A stretch of 64,000 nt of DNA from Telmatactis stephensoni (Eukaryota; Cnidaria; Anthozoa; Actiniaria; Isophelliidae): assembly GCA_029948255.1 (NCBI GenBank), contig JALIZF010001710.1:434001-498000 (forward strand), written 5' to 3'. The position numbers and the translations under genes were made by a program. The notes under the pieces are model-generated. The model saw nothing but the letters and a program-made list of their open reading frames with translations. It did not search any database and had not been told where the DNA came from. Within the stretch, counting starts at the first letter, position 1, and each line of letters starts with the position of its first letter. Shown here one piece after another: positions 1-10,645 of the stretch.

Positions 1-42
1 GGGGTCCTGACCCCCGCGACCCTCCCCCTGGATCCGCCCTTG
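1..42. mobile_element. Right end of a truncated CAG...CTG-type short DNA transposon
   Basis: The first 42 bases end in CTGGATCCGCCCTTG after a C-rich stretch. This closely resembles the right terminus of the complete element at 44882-45079, which ends CTGGATCCGCCCCTG. The left part lies before the window, so no target-site duplication can be checked. It is probably a non-autonomous hAT-like element; the assignment rests only on terminal similarity. Confidence 0.4.
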
Positions 43-1377
43 AGATCAACAATAATATGCGAAAAATAGCCTTCTAGAATACACGTTTTTGGAGGATCAG
101 ACAGAAAAATGATAAATTTACTCAAAATCGAAACGATAGAAGTATCCTTTTTTTTCTTTATACGAAAAGTTTATAAAATTGTGAGCAGAAATCATTCATA
201 AAATCAGGGGGTCCCCGAATTGTTTAAAGAGTTAGAGAAGAACAAAGGGTCAAAATCTTCGAAAACGAACACAAAGAATCAGCCATTTTAGCGTTGTTCT
301 CTGCTCCTTTTCGACTCATAAAAATTCGCTAAATTTTATAGTTCGAGCTTTTTCTCCTACTTTACACGGTGCACAACATGTTTTGATAAATTTGTTTGCA
401 GAATCTGGTCGATAAAGTACTATTTTTCTTCACCAAAAAACGAATTTCTTCGGTTTTCAATCGCTGACTCACTAGTGCCCAGACTCCCACGTTAAAACAA
501 ATATTCTTTAATAAAGTGCGCGCGCTCGAATGCGCGCGCGAGATGCGCAGTAGCAAGGGTCGCCAGAAATAATTTCTCTCAAAAGAACTTGGCCTCTGAA
601 ACAAAAATATTTTGAAAAGTGAGTCTTTAAAAATTTGTGAGAACCCTGGGAGGCTCAGACCCAGGAATAACGTTTAATTTAGACGCTAAAAGCTCTTAAT
701 ATCCTTGTATATTGTTGTTGGTATATACAACAATTCTGCTACAAATTCTACTACTTTGATATAGCAATTTTCAGCTCTTTCTTTGAGTCTAAATGCCGTG
801 ATTCCGGACATTACACAATGTGCCTTACATTACGTCACAATGTCAACGTTTATTATCAGTCAACCAAATGAGTAACCAAATTTGTCCCAGCTTTCCAAAG
901 AATGCGGATTTTTGTCTGGAGCGACAGCTTTGAACGGACGGATACACTGGAAAAAACCTTATACATCTTTGATGTCGCTTTAATTATATTTCCCCAAGAT
1001 ACTCAACTTTAAAAAAATATACATTTGCGCTAGGGCTTATAGGGACTTTAAAGTTACTGCAGTTTTTTGCTGTGTTAACAATTCAATTCTTGCCACAATG
1101 GAGAGAATGTTGTTCTTTTTGTACTTTTGTTGATAACCAAAGATAAGTTCGGTAAAAACCTGAGAATTGTTTTTCAGGTTGTTAAAAATATTCTATCAAC
1201 TGCAACAAATTTCAAGTAACTTTTAAACACATAATTAGCATCAGGCAACCAGCCTAGGACAGTCGTGAGTTTTGGACTCAGTTTTAGTTTTGTACTTGAG
1301 GTGTTTGAATGCTGCTCCTGTGCTGATACTGTATCCATCTTTAAAGTGATTAATATAATAAACTTTAATTGTGACAG
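43..1377. other. Intronic or intergenic sequence, no gene seen
   Basis: AT-rich DNA with only short chance open frames. It ends at the splice acceptor (AG at 1376-1377) of the first SRCR exon, whose phase 1 start means an earlier exon must lie upstream, so this stretch is most likely intron. I saw no convincing exon, RNA gene or repeat with definable ends. Confidence 0.5.
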
Positions 1378-1701
1378 AAAACAAAAGTGCTGTTGAAGTT
1401 CGTTTGGTGAACGGAACAACTCCACACGATGGTCGTGTAGAAATGAGAACAGATAATGGTCCATGGAACACCATCTGTAATCACAAATGGGACATAATAA
1501 ACGCTTATGTAGTGTGTCGCATGTTGAATTACTCCAAGGCAGTGTCAGCTGGTACTGCTAAAGTCAATGGAAGTGGTCCTATTTATCCTAAACGGCTGAA
1601 TTGTGAAGGATATGAAACATCTATTGAACAATGCGGTCACGATTCTGTTAGTTGTGATCACAGTCAAGATGCTTCAGTTGTATGTGGGAATTTGACAACA
1701 G
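1378..1701 (+). CDS. SRCR domain 1 exon
   Basis: One exon encodes the whole domain, from VEVRLVNGTTPHDGRVEM to a closing VVCGN. Six cysteines are seen, in TIC, VVC, LNC, EQC, VSC and VVC. The usual GTWGTVCDD motif is degraded here to GPWNTICNH. Acceptor AG 1376-1377 and donor GTAAAA at 1702 give phase 1-1. A single-exon SRCR with six cysteines is like vertebrate group B lacking one disulfide pair. Confidence 0.85.
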
Positions 1702-4700
1702 GTAAAACTAATAAACAAGCATAAATAGTAACAGATTATTTTGAAAGTAAGCAGAGTTAAGTAAAAATTCCTTTCCATGTCAATTTTTATTGCTATTTGT
1801 TTTCAGAGGAAAAAGCGATTAAAGTTCGTCTGGTGGGAACTAATGTAAGCCATGTTGGTCAAGTGGAAATCCAGTACAACGGGACCTGGGGAGCAGTCTG
1901 TGATGGATTCTGGCAAATAAACGCTGCTCACGTAATCTGTCGAATGCTTGGTTACAAAGCAGCAGTAAATAAATTTAAAATTTGGAACATGGAAGGAGAG
2001 ACAACAACAAAAATGATCATGGCCTATGTGAGATGCACTGGGAAAGAAAAGTCGATTGCAGAGTGTTCTCACAAAGGATGGTGGAATTTACAGCCTTGGT
2101 GCTCGTCTATATTCAAACTACTTGCTGGCGTGATTTGTCAGGTAGATGGAGGTACGTATGCATGGTTTTTAAAATATGTAAAATATTTACCTCATGTGTT
2201 CTGCTGTTATCAAATTTCATAACGCTCGGAAAGAGCATGTTAAAATAAGTAAGACAGTGAGGTTTGAATTAGGAATTAAATCCAAAACTCGCGAGAATAT
2301 GAATTTTTGAAAAGTGTGACTTTCTAAAGAAAACCTTAATTTGCTGGTAGGCATCTCTTGCCTATCAGCGAATGTTTTCATATACATTTTCGATTTCGGA
2401 AAATTCATATTTTAGTGAGTTTGAGCTCTTTCCAGCTATGGTAATTATATTTCTGTACTATGACTTTTGGAATTACATGATAAAAGCTCATTACGAACAA
2501 GAATAGCCCTGCTCACGTGTTACTCATGGAAATTTTTATAGATTAAATGCAACTTTCTTTGTCCTTCGAAGTAGAAGCACTTCTACTTTTTACAACAAAG
2601 AAAATTTGTTGCGCGCGGGGCGTTAATTGCTTGTTTTCAATCAGCTGATAAAAGTCCTTGAATCTCATTATCTGTAGCTTCAAATGACGGGTAAACATTT
2701 CCCTTCGTGTGTTCTCAACCATATAATATTCTATTAAAAATTTGTCATTCAGGCAGCTGAAAAAAATGTTCACCAGAGCGGATATGACGTCTATTGCAAA
2801 CAGGCAATACGAGCAACATTTGCTCTGCTATTTGCAACGCAACAATGTTGCGTGAAATGGTGCATTATTTTGTTGCCCGTATTTCCGCGCCTCTATGTCA
2901 CCAGTGGAAACATCACAACATTACGACAAGATTGAAACATAAGAACATGTTGCACGATCTTGTTGTCCGTATAATTACTGCACACTGGAACGTATAAATA
3001 AGTTGATCAGTTAATTGTGTCGTGCTAATACTTTTGTAACCAGAAGTGAGGCTTTTATTCAATCTTGAAACTCTATTTTAAGGACGTTGTACAATAATTC
3101 CACTTGTAACACTAGAATGAAGGATATCCCGGCACCGCGAGTCTGATCGAGAACTAGTCACAGAACCAAAGTCTCTCGCTTACCCAAGACACCACACCCC
3201 CAACACACGCGATCCACCCCCTTACATACATATACGCGGACCGCCCTCCCACAATTCCACGGGAGGGACCACAGGGAACCCGCTACACTTTTGAGACCAC
3301 AAATCAATAAGTTCATTTTGAGAATAATTATCATAAATAGCAGAAAAGATGATTTATTCCTCGATGTAAAGCGGTTTTTTACATCTTTCGTCCATAAGGG
3401 TCCGAATGCACATTTTTTTCTATAGCTTTTATCATTTTTCATACAAAATCCTCTCAAAAAAGGTCATAATTCAAGATTCTAAGGTACAGGGGCCGGGGGG
3501 GGGGGGGGAACTCTGATCGAAAAAGAGCAGTAATGCTCGTCGGAAAGCTTGAAAAAAACCCTAAAATGTACCTGAATCTTATCAAGGTGGACGTACCAAT
3601 CAATTGTGTTTATTTAAATACGATCCCAGTCATCTTATATATAGGAATCCCCCGGGGTACAAGGGGTTTTTTTTGAAAGCCCCAGCTGAAAACAATGGCT
3701 GATCGTTTGTCCGGTATATTTTTCCTCTACGCGATGACGTACGAGTGTTCATTTTGTTTTTACTTCCAAATGAGAAGAGTTCTTTATTGATTATTTGATA
3801 TACCAGAACGTCGTTAATCTGGTCACCGTTTAGTGACCTAGCTGTTTCATGCTGTTTAATTAATTTCAATCATATTCAAATAAGTGTGTCCTGCTATCCT
3901 GTGTGATGTATATGATTGGCTCTTGCAACTGTCCAATTACAATTAATGACTGTCCAATTGATGCTATGATCGGGACAGTCTTTCGATCATTCAGATTTAG
4001 TCAAGGAAATTGTCAGTAAGAGTTATGATTTGTAAAATACTAATGAAAAGTATTTCAGTTTGCGAATTAAAGTGAATGTCAAGAAATTCAAAGGCTTTTC
4101 TGCAACTTTTAGATATCCCTCCAGTTCAAGTTCGTTTAGCTGGAGGAACGTCACCCAATTCTGGTCGAGTTGAAGTCAGGTACCATGGTGTGTGGGGTAC
4201 TGTATGTAAGGAGGAATGGGACAAGAACGACGCTGAGGTGGTTTGTCGTATGCTTGGGTACCCTGGAGTACAAGTTGTCAAACACACAAACTTTACTCTT
4301 GTCAAAGGCATAATATGGCTGAGAAACCTTGGTTGTAATGGTACTGAAATGTCCATTGCCAACTGTAGTCTTAATCGATGGGGAAATGCATTCTGTGACC
4401 ATAACAAGGACGTTGGCGTCACGTGCAAGATGGGTAGGTTTTAACAAAATATATGATGAAGTGTTTGTTTGTTTGTTTGTTTCTCATTTTATCTCTTGCT
4501 CTACCAACCTGCGGGTTGAGGGCTAATGGTACACTAGGCTGTTGCCATAAGCCATGTTTGAACAGGGGTCACTGCTGAGGATCGAAATCGTGTTGGTTTT
4601 TATTGAGGACTGAATTCGGGAAACCAGAGTACCTGTAGAAAAACCCCTGTGACAAAGGAGACAAGAGCTAACTCAACTCACATATGGTATGAGCTGAAAT

Positions 4701-6246
4701 GAGAACACAGTAGCCTGCGTTGCCGGCTCTCAAGGGGAGGGGAGGGGAGGGGAGGGGAGGGGAGGGGGCTCCTCTCGCTATATGTACACGGGACCAAGGC
4801 GGTGTAAGCCGTGAAGTAAAGCACTGCATAACTCATGTCATACTGTCATTAGTTAATATAATGTACCACCATTGTAATGATTTCAGTGCATTTCGTAGCA
4901 CGACAACGACATTTTGTTGGTTTGTGTTACTCTTGCAGTCGCTGCCCCTCAATTTACAGTAAGCAATACATCGGATGGACTGGCTTGCATTGTTGATCTT
5001 TTCATTAATCATACTTCAATGAACGCCGAAGAAAAGAAGTTAATAAAGTAGGTCAAAGAAATCAGGTTAAAGTATACGTACTTAATTTTCGTAATTAGTT
5101 GTTGAAATAAATAGTACGTTCGGTTTGTTCATCAGGTCTTATGAAATACAAGTTAATAAACGTGAAGGCTCCTACTCTTGGATCATTTCTGCTTATCCAT
5201 CTATTTCTAACTTGACGATTGGAGATGGTGATCACAACGTAGCATTAGAGCCTGGTAGTTCCTACAATATTAGAGTGAGAGCTGTGACCAAGGCACAGAA
5301 TGGGGTGAGTTTTAGATATAAGTCTTAACTGAATGTTGTACATTTCACAGGACTCACTTTGTCCCATTTACAAAACAGGGCAGCGGTTATGGACAAGTGA
5401 CAACTAAAACCTTTACAACAAGAAGTAACTGCACAAATGAGAAAGGTGATTAAAATTAACGTTTATCGAGCAATTACTCAACCCAAAGTGGCAGGATTGA
5501 CGTCGTACTATGTTGCCATATCAACCACGCTTGATGCACTCACTCTTGCAGGTTCGAAATGGCCGGTGTTTATGTTGATTTCATTGAGGAAGAAAAAACA
5601 GACTACTAAAAACCCTTGTGACAAAGAAAATACCAACTAACTCAGCTCGCGTGTGATCCGAGCTGACTTGATCGCATGAGAATCGGACCGAGCAACACCA
5701 CAAGAATTATAACATTTTGTTTTGTTTGTGTTACTCTTGCAGTCGCTGCCCTTCAATTTACAGTAAGCAATACATCGGTTGGACTGGCTTGCATTGTTGA
5801 TCTTTTCATTAATCATACTTCAATGAGCGTCGAAGAAAAGAAGTTAATAAAGTAGGTCAAAGAAATCAGGTTTAAGTATACGTACTTCATAGTTGTTGAA
5901 ATAAATAGTTCGGTTTGTTCATCAGGTCTTATGAAATACAAGTTAATAAACGTGGAGGCTCCAACACTTGGATCATTTCTGCTTATCCATCTATTTCTAA
6001 CGTCGCGATTGGAGATGGTCATCAAAACGTAACATTAGAGCCTGGTACTACCTACAATATTAGTGTGAGAGCTGTGACCAAGGCACAGAATGGGGTGAGC
6101 TAGTTTTAGATACGTCTCATTAACTGATGTTGTACATTTCGGCACAGCTAGGACTCACTTTGTTCCATTTACAAAGCAGGGCAGTGGTTATGGACAAGTG
6201 ACAACTAAAACCTTTACAACAAGAAGTGACTGCACAAATGAGAAAG
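1378..6246 (+). CDS. SRCR and fibronectin III receptor-like gene, partial (3 SRCR exons, 2 FN3 domains)
   Basis: Visible coding exons are 1378-1701, 1807-2151 and 4113-4433 (one SRCR domain each), then 4939-5047, 5136-5304, 5379-5445 (FN3 copy A) and 5743-5851, 5926-6094, 6180-6246 (FN3 copy B). Splice sites obey AG/GT and phases agree throughout: every SRCR exon is phase 1-1, and each FN3 triplet runs 1-2, 2-0, 0-1, so each domain is a phase-symmetric module. The SRCR domains have six cysteines each and the usual VCRMLGY-like core; the FN3 domains have the LEPG...YNIRVRAVTKAQNG strand pattern. SRCR domains bind proteins or polyanionic surfaces in secreted or cell-surface receptors. The start codon and signal peptide are not in the window and the C-terminus is uncertain. 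It may be a scavenger-receptor-like or receptor-phosphatase-like ectodomain; the ligand is unknown. Chance of being a decayed gene seems low because all frames are intact. Confidence 0.85.
1807..2151 (+). CDS. SRCR domain 2 exon
   Basis: Encodes IKVRLVGTNVSHVGQVEI, GTWGAVCDGFW, HVICRMLGYKAA and six cysteines. The loop between the second and third cysteine is longer than in the neighbouring domains. Two donors are possible; the one at 2152 (GTACGTATG) keeps phase 1 and is preferred over GT at 2142, which would break the phase. Acceptor TTTTCAG at 1800-1806. Confidence 0.85.
2225..2497. repeat. Foldback-family repeat copy in SRCR intron
   Basis: The sequence begins with GGAAAGAGCATGTTAAAATA and returns as the near reverse complement ending GAGCTCTTTCCAGCTATGG, followed by GGAATTACATGATAAAAGC. 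The same arms appear at 18212-18919 and around 44198-44510, so this is one of three copies of one inverted-repeat family. No target duplication was found at this copy. Confidence 0.65.
2498..4112. other. Intron between SRCR 2 and SRCR 3, no exon seen
   Basis: A 1.6 kb stretch holding a G-rich run at 3494-3508 and short open frames without domain similarity. It ends in the acceptor CTTTTAG just before 4113. I see nothing else in it that can be supported. Confidence 0.5.
4113..4433 (+). CDS. SRCR domain 3 exon
   Basis: The best-conserved SRCR module of the three: VQVRLAGGTSPNSGRVEVRY, GVWGTVCKEEWDKND, EVVCRMLGYPG, and six cysteines ending GVTCKM. It is phase 1-1 with donor GTAGGT at 4434. Introns on both sides are phase 1, so the module could be shuffled or skipped without frame loss. 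Confidence 0.9.
4735..4768. repeat. GGGGA microsatellite
   Basis: About six tandem GGGGA units in the intron between SRCR 3 and the first FN3 exon. The preceding TAGCCTGCGTTG at about 4712 resembles the terminus of the 9-bp-duplication element at 18132, but no matching right end was located. Confidence 0.7.
4939..5445 (+). CDS. FN3 domain copy A (three exons)
   Basis: Exons 4939-5047, 5136-5304 and 5379-5445. The protein runs from AAPQFTVSNTSDGLACIVDL through SYEIQVNKREGSYSWIISAY and LEPGSSYNIRVRAVTKAQNG to GSGYGQVTTKTFTTR. The LEPG-x-x-Y-x-x-R-V-x-A pattern is typical of FN3 strands E-F. It is phase 1 at both ends of the domain. Confidence 0.8.
5743..6246 (+). CDS. FN3 domain copy B (three exons)
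   Basis: Exons 5743-5851, 5926-6094 and 6180-6246. It is a near copy of domain A; substitutions include APQF to ALQF, REGSYSW to RGGSNTW and SSYNIRV to TTYNISV. The frame and all splice sites are intact, which suggests that both copies are kept as coding sequence. Confidence 0.8.
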
Positions 6247-6630
6247 GTAACTAAAATTAAAGTATGTCAAGTAAATACTCAACTCAACGTGGCAGGATTG
6301 ACGTCGTACTATGTTGCCATATCAACCACGCTTGATGCACTCAAAAAAGACTACTAAAAACCCTTGTGACAAAGAAAACACCAACTAACTCAGCCCGCGT
6401 GTATCCGAAGCTGAATTGATCGCATGAGATTCGAACCGAGCAAAGGCGATGTAAAGCCATACAGTAATACACTGCGTCACCTATGACATTAGTTAATATA
6501 CTTTCCACATTTGACGTCATCTGTGCATCTATTACGGTACAAATGCACGGTAAAATGAAATCTATTTGTTAAGTATCATCATTTTGAAACGTTTTTCCAT
6601 CCATTACCATTACTGTCAACATTCTTGCAG

Positions 6631-7131
6631 GGCATAGGAATGCATCCATCACGACCAAAAAAGGTATTCTTTTCAAACAAGTTTGTCATTTATTATTTTA
6701 AAAGTAAATAATTATGTAATAAGACGAACGCGCTCTGATTGGATTTGCTTTCATAAATATGCCGTTTATATATCTATGACAAAATCTTCAAAGGGGGAAA
6801 AGAGAGGGGAAGGCAGTGGGGGGAGGTGACATTTTACAGGTAATATGATATCTATTGGTAAAGTCCAGTTGTCATGGTGAATCAAAGGATATCATGCACT
6901 GAACCAACAAAAGTCATCATCAGAAGAGAAGGATATAAAGGTAAGGAAACTACCGTTTTTTCCGATGAAAATTGGATTCAATTTGCCTTTCTTTCAATAG
7001 TATTCATTCTTTCCTTCATTTCTCGTGAGATCATTAGTTGCTATTTATTTCTGGGAAAAGTGTCCACTGGAATGTTGACAGAACTGGTGGAAACTCAGCC
7101 AATTGTAAAGACAGAAATCTTACCAGAACGT
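6631..7131 (+). CDS. Possible short 3' exons of the SRCR/FN3 gene
   Basis: Three small open segments keep the required phase 1-1: 6631-6663 (GHRNASITTKK), 6869-6940 (ending IIRREGYK, donor GTAAGG) and about 7065-7131 (STGMLTELVETQPIVKTEI). Phase agreement supports them, but none matches a known domain and the acceptor before 6869 lacks a good pyrimidine tract. I could not follow the gene to a stop codon or a membrane segment with confidence. RNA evidence would decide. Confidence 0.25.
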
Positions 7132-8228
7132 TTAGGTCCGTATACGTTTGAACTAATTCTGAATAAGCTAATAGAATAATTATACTTAATTCTATCGTGG
7201 CGGTTTCGTTGAAAAACCAGGAAAAAAATAAAATTCCTCAGGAGCCCAAAGGTATTATTATGTATGTCGCTCATTTCTCACTCCAAGAGAAGATATCACT
7301 GGAAAGCATAAAACTAAAACTAGTACTATAACCTACAAGATTCAGTTATATTTTTCTTTCTTAACTTTCAGAAACGTACTGCACTTTGGTCTAAAGGTTT
7401 GTCCGTTTTTTAGCTCTGTTTATGGCGGAACTATGTTACCTAGCAACCTGTGACGTATTTAAAACAACATATTAATTTAGGCACACCAAAAAAACTGGCC
7501 AGTCCATGTGGAGATTTCTTCTCGAGAAATCGGCCGTCTTATTATGTATAACTTAACTATATTACCTGTTAAAGTTCATTTACATGACATATTAACTTTG
7601 ACTACAGGTCCTTTACAGTAATTTCCAATTTGATAAAGTTTACATTTACGGCTACATTCGTCCCTTCAAGTAATGCCTTGGTAAGTCAGTATTACCCAAC
7701 TTATATTTTTGTGAGACACATGCTTTCCTCTGTACATTCTTCAAGCGCGCGCCAACTTTATTCTCAAAACAATTCTAAAACTGAACTTATAGACATTTGA
7801 TGTCAACAGAATGTGGAAGACTTCGATAACCCTGCATATCGCATGGTCTCCCTGTTCTGCTTTGTTTTGGTTTGTTTTATTTAATTTTGTTTCGTTTTGT
7901 TTCGTTTCGTTTCGTTAGTGTTTGCAGTGTTTTGTTTTGTATATAGTCCTCTCTACATCTCCACCTTACTTGAATTAGTACAGCACAGAAATCTCCTGTT
8001 GAAGTTTATTGAAGATGAATTTGCAACCAAGTTCAACTATAATTTATTCCATTATTTCAATAAATTAACATATGCATTTTTACATGTTTTAGTCTCAACG
8101 AGCCTGAAAACTAAGGAAGTTAATTGGACCTGTGAAGTTGGTGTGATCTTTCTCAAGTCTTTATAACTTGTTTCATTTAGTGTTTTAGAACATTCATTGA
8201 CTAACTTTGCGTTTAAGTTCCTTGAAAA
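7132..8228. other. Stretch without a supported gene
   Basis: Contains two exon-like pieces, an acceptor before 7609 and a strong donor GTAAGT at 7681, and an acceptor before 7812 followed by VEDFDNPAYRMVS. They may belong to the 3' end of the SRCR/FN3 gene, but the frame between them could not be connected. A TTTTG/TTTCG-type low-complexity run lies at 7858-7935. Confidence 0.3.
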
Positions 8229-8637
8229 CCCGGCCATACCAATCGATAATTCCGATAATCGATAACAATCGATAAAAATCGATAATAATCAATATCAATC
8301 AATCGATTAATATCGGAAATCGATGAAAATCGATAACTCAGAAATGTGTGAGTATCGATTATTATCGATTATCATCGATTTTTATCGATAAGTTTCAAAC
8401 CCGTGGCGAATGTAAGAATCGATAATAATCGATGATAATCGATGAAAATCGATGATAGTCGATGAAAATCGATAATAATCGATGGAAATCGATAGGATTA
8501 GAGTAACTTTGGTTGTGAGTATCGATTTTCATCGATTTCCGATATTAATCAATACTAATCAAGTGATTAATATTGATTAATATCGATTAATTCGATTAGT
8601 TTCCGATGATCGATTTTTATCGATTGGTATGGCCGGG
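8229..8637. mobile_element. Short inverted-repeat transposon filled with ATCGAT tandem motifs
   Basis: The ends CCCGGCCATACCAATCGAT (8229) and its reverse complement (ending 8637) are perfect inverted repeats. TTGAAAA directly flanks both sides (8222-8228 and 8638-8644), a 7 bp target duplication; 5 bp is possible if the terminus is one base longer. The interior is almost entirely variants of a short unit around ATCGAT. There is no coding capacity, so it is non-autonomous. The superfamily is not certain. Confidence 0.8.
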
Positions 8638-9435
8638 TTGAAAATACTGAGCAACTGAAATACTTGGACCCGCTGTGTGAAAATAATAACCTTAGATCAA
8701 GAACTTTAGTAGAACTTCTTACAAAGACATATTCAGTTAGAGACGGATCAAAGATCTTTGATTTTTTTAAAAAGAGAAAACACTTCAAAACAAACCAAAT
8801 GTTTGCAGACAAAAAATTCTTTTGCAGGACTAAAACAGCTTGAAAAAGAATTTTTTTGATGCCCGAATAGTACGAGATTAGCAAAAATTGATATTTCCAC
8901 AACACGTTGCATTATGCTCGTGCGTGTGTAGCGTGAGGTCTTTAGTGTCATAGAGTTGTATCTAAATAGGTTCTGGCCGTGTGTTAGTTGTCTACGATCA
9001 GCCTGTCCGTTTCCTGTCTTTTTCTAACTTTACCTAGTAGCATTTTATCTCCTAGAGTTTATCATATAAATTAGTTTGTGAATTGTAAACCTTAAAACCC
9101 CAAAGGTTTATACATCATAGCATTGGTTGGAGGTACACGGTCCCTTTTTCCATGAAGTGGTTTTTGGGTTTACGTGTCCGGCTATGATGTCTAGGTTATC
9201 ACTATTGTCCTTGCTGTTATTACAATAAACGATTGTGGGCTTGGCTGACCAACCTGCCCAAGCGTCAAAGCTTATGTGTCTTTTATAATTTGTAGTGGAG
9301 TCAAAATGAAGCATAGTAGAATTGTTGCGCTGCTGTAAACTGTTATGAAAGAGAATCATGGGGAACTAGGAAATTTGATTGACCCTCAATTATGTTTTCT
9401 CATGACTTATGATGTTTTATATTCTGTATGAGATA

Positions 9436-9478
9436 ATTGTCACATAGAAGTATAATCATTATACTTCTATGTGACAAT
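9436..9478. repeat. Perfect 21-bp palindrome with one-base loop
   Basis: Arms 9436-9456 and 9458-9478 (starting ATTGTCACATAGAAG) are exact reverse complements around a single C at 9457. No other copy was seen in this window and no gene is close. It may be a cruciform former, a tiny foldback element or an assembly artefact. Confidence 0.85.
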
Positions 9479-10319
9479 CTGTGTTATTGTTAACCAACTC
9501 TACGATGTTTTGAAAGAGCACCATGCATGGGGAAAGAGAGCATTTGACTGAGCAGCATTCAGTACACTCGCAAATAGGATTTGTTATCTTGTAACCATAT
9601 TTGGTGCATTGTCTTTTCTTTGAAATGAAATAATACCCTACTACTTTGGGTTCCCTAAAACAAATATACATCTTGTTCGATCCCTTTTGAGCTGCCTTGT
9701 AATTTTGTTTCATAAAACGTTGAAATTAAATTTGTTTATGTACGGAGACTCAGGAACGATTTGGGAAAAAGAAGAAAAAATGGCCCTCAACTAAAATAGG
9801 GTGGAGGAATAAGGCAGAAAAAATGGGTTTGAGAGGAGAGAAGAATGCAAGTGAGACAAGCAGAAGAGGACGGAATACGATGAAAGAAATATATATGGAA
9901 AGGGGAGAAATTGGTTCAAAAAGTATTTGCTATTATCTAAACTAGTCTCCTCCGAGCGAATACTTTGGGCTTCCTTTGGATAACCACTTCATAGAGGGAC
10001 TGGATACGAAAATGCGAAAAAAAATTAGAGCCCTCCCCTCAACCCTCGAAAACCCAAACCACAGGTCTAAGAGAACAAAGTAACACATATTTAGAAAATT
10101 TAAAATTAATTTTATAAAACTAAAAATAATCTTCAGAGCACAATAACAGATCAAAACTTGTCAGTGAAGATGCTTTAAGTAAAAAAATGTACAATTTTTT
10201 AAAAGTTGAGAAAGGTAAAGAAAGGTAAAAGTTAAAGACAGAAAGAAAAAAGAGGAAAAAGAGGAAGAAGAAAAAGGAAAAAAAAAAAAGGAAAAAGAAA
10301 AAGAAAAAAAATTTAAAAA

Positions 10320-10645
10320 TCCGACGTCGGCAGGACTCGAACCTGTAACACGTAAATAAGCACCCCCCCCCCCCCCCCCGGGAAACAAAGTAACAAAAGA
10401 AATGAATATTTTGAAAATAGGAAAAAAATGAAAATTAAATTTTGGGACGATTCTCCCGAGACATTCAGAGAAGCTGAGACATCGAATCGATTTACGTTAC
10501 GGATGAAGATTTCGGCCCCATCCACGCTATCCCGGTGCTACATAAAACAGTTGTCTTAGCCCGAAGGCCAGGGAGGGAGACGATATCCGGACCCTAATCC
10601 ATACCTTTAGATATCACCTTAGACCGCTGTGCTATCTAGACACTT
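10320..10645 (-). mobile_element. tRNA-derived SINE with separated A and B boxes
   Basis: Reading the minus strand, the element begins near 10645 with TAGCACAGCGGTCTAAGG, a tRNA D-arm/A-box-like segment. It passes through GGGGCCGAAATCTTCATCC, then a G-run, and ends with the T-arm/B-box ACAGGTTCGAGTCCTGCC followed by a T-rich tail. A and B boxes are about 290 bases apart instead of the usual 30-60. The same architecture is seen at 33590-33862 and 57478-57755. Confidence 0.55.

Larger units (their letters stand above)
4908..6405 (+). repeat. Tandem duplication containing the FN3 domain (about 0.8 kb offset)
   Basis: Copy A (about 4908-5655) and copy B (about 5711-6405) align exon for exon with an offset of 804 bases. 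Exon lengths are identical in both copies (109, 169 and 67 bases), and intron sequence is also shared, for example GCAGGATTGACGTCGTACTA at 5491 and 6292. Encoded differences are few. A weaker match of the 3' flank around 4640-4690 hints at an older third copy. Confidence 0.85.

Noticed and set aside
362..604. 80-residue minus-strand frame near the left edge
   Set aside because: No domain, no splice context and AT-rich composition; chance frame.
2142..2143. Alternative 5' splice site for the second SRCR exon
   Set aside because: Would leave the exon in phase 0, breaking the phase 1-1 rule kept by all other domain exons.
7369..7681. Chain of tiny exons after the FN3 domains (around 7247, 7379 and 7609)
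   Set aside because: Needs a 10-base exon and gives a peptide without recognisable features; too speculative to annotate.
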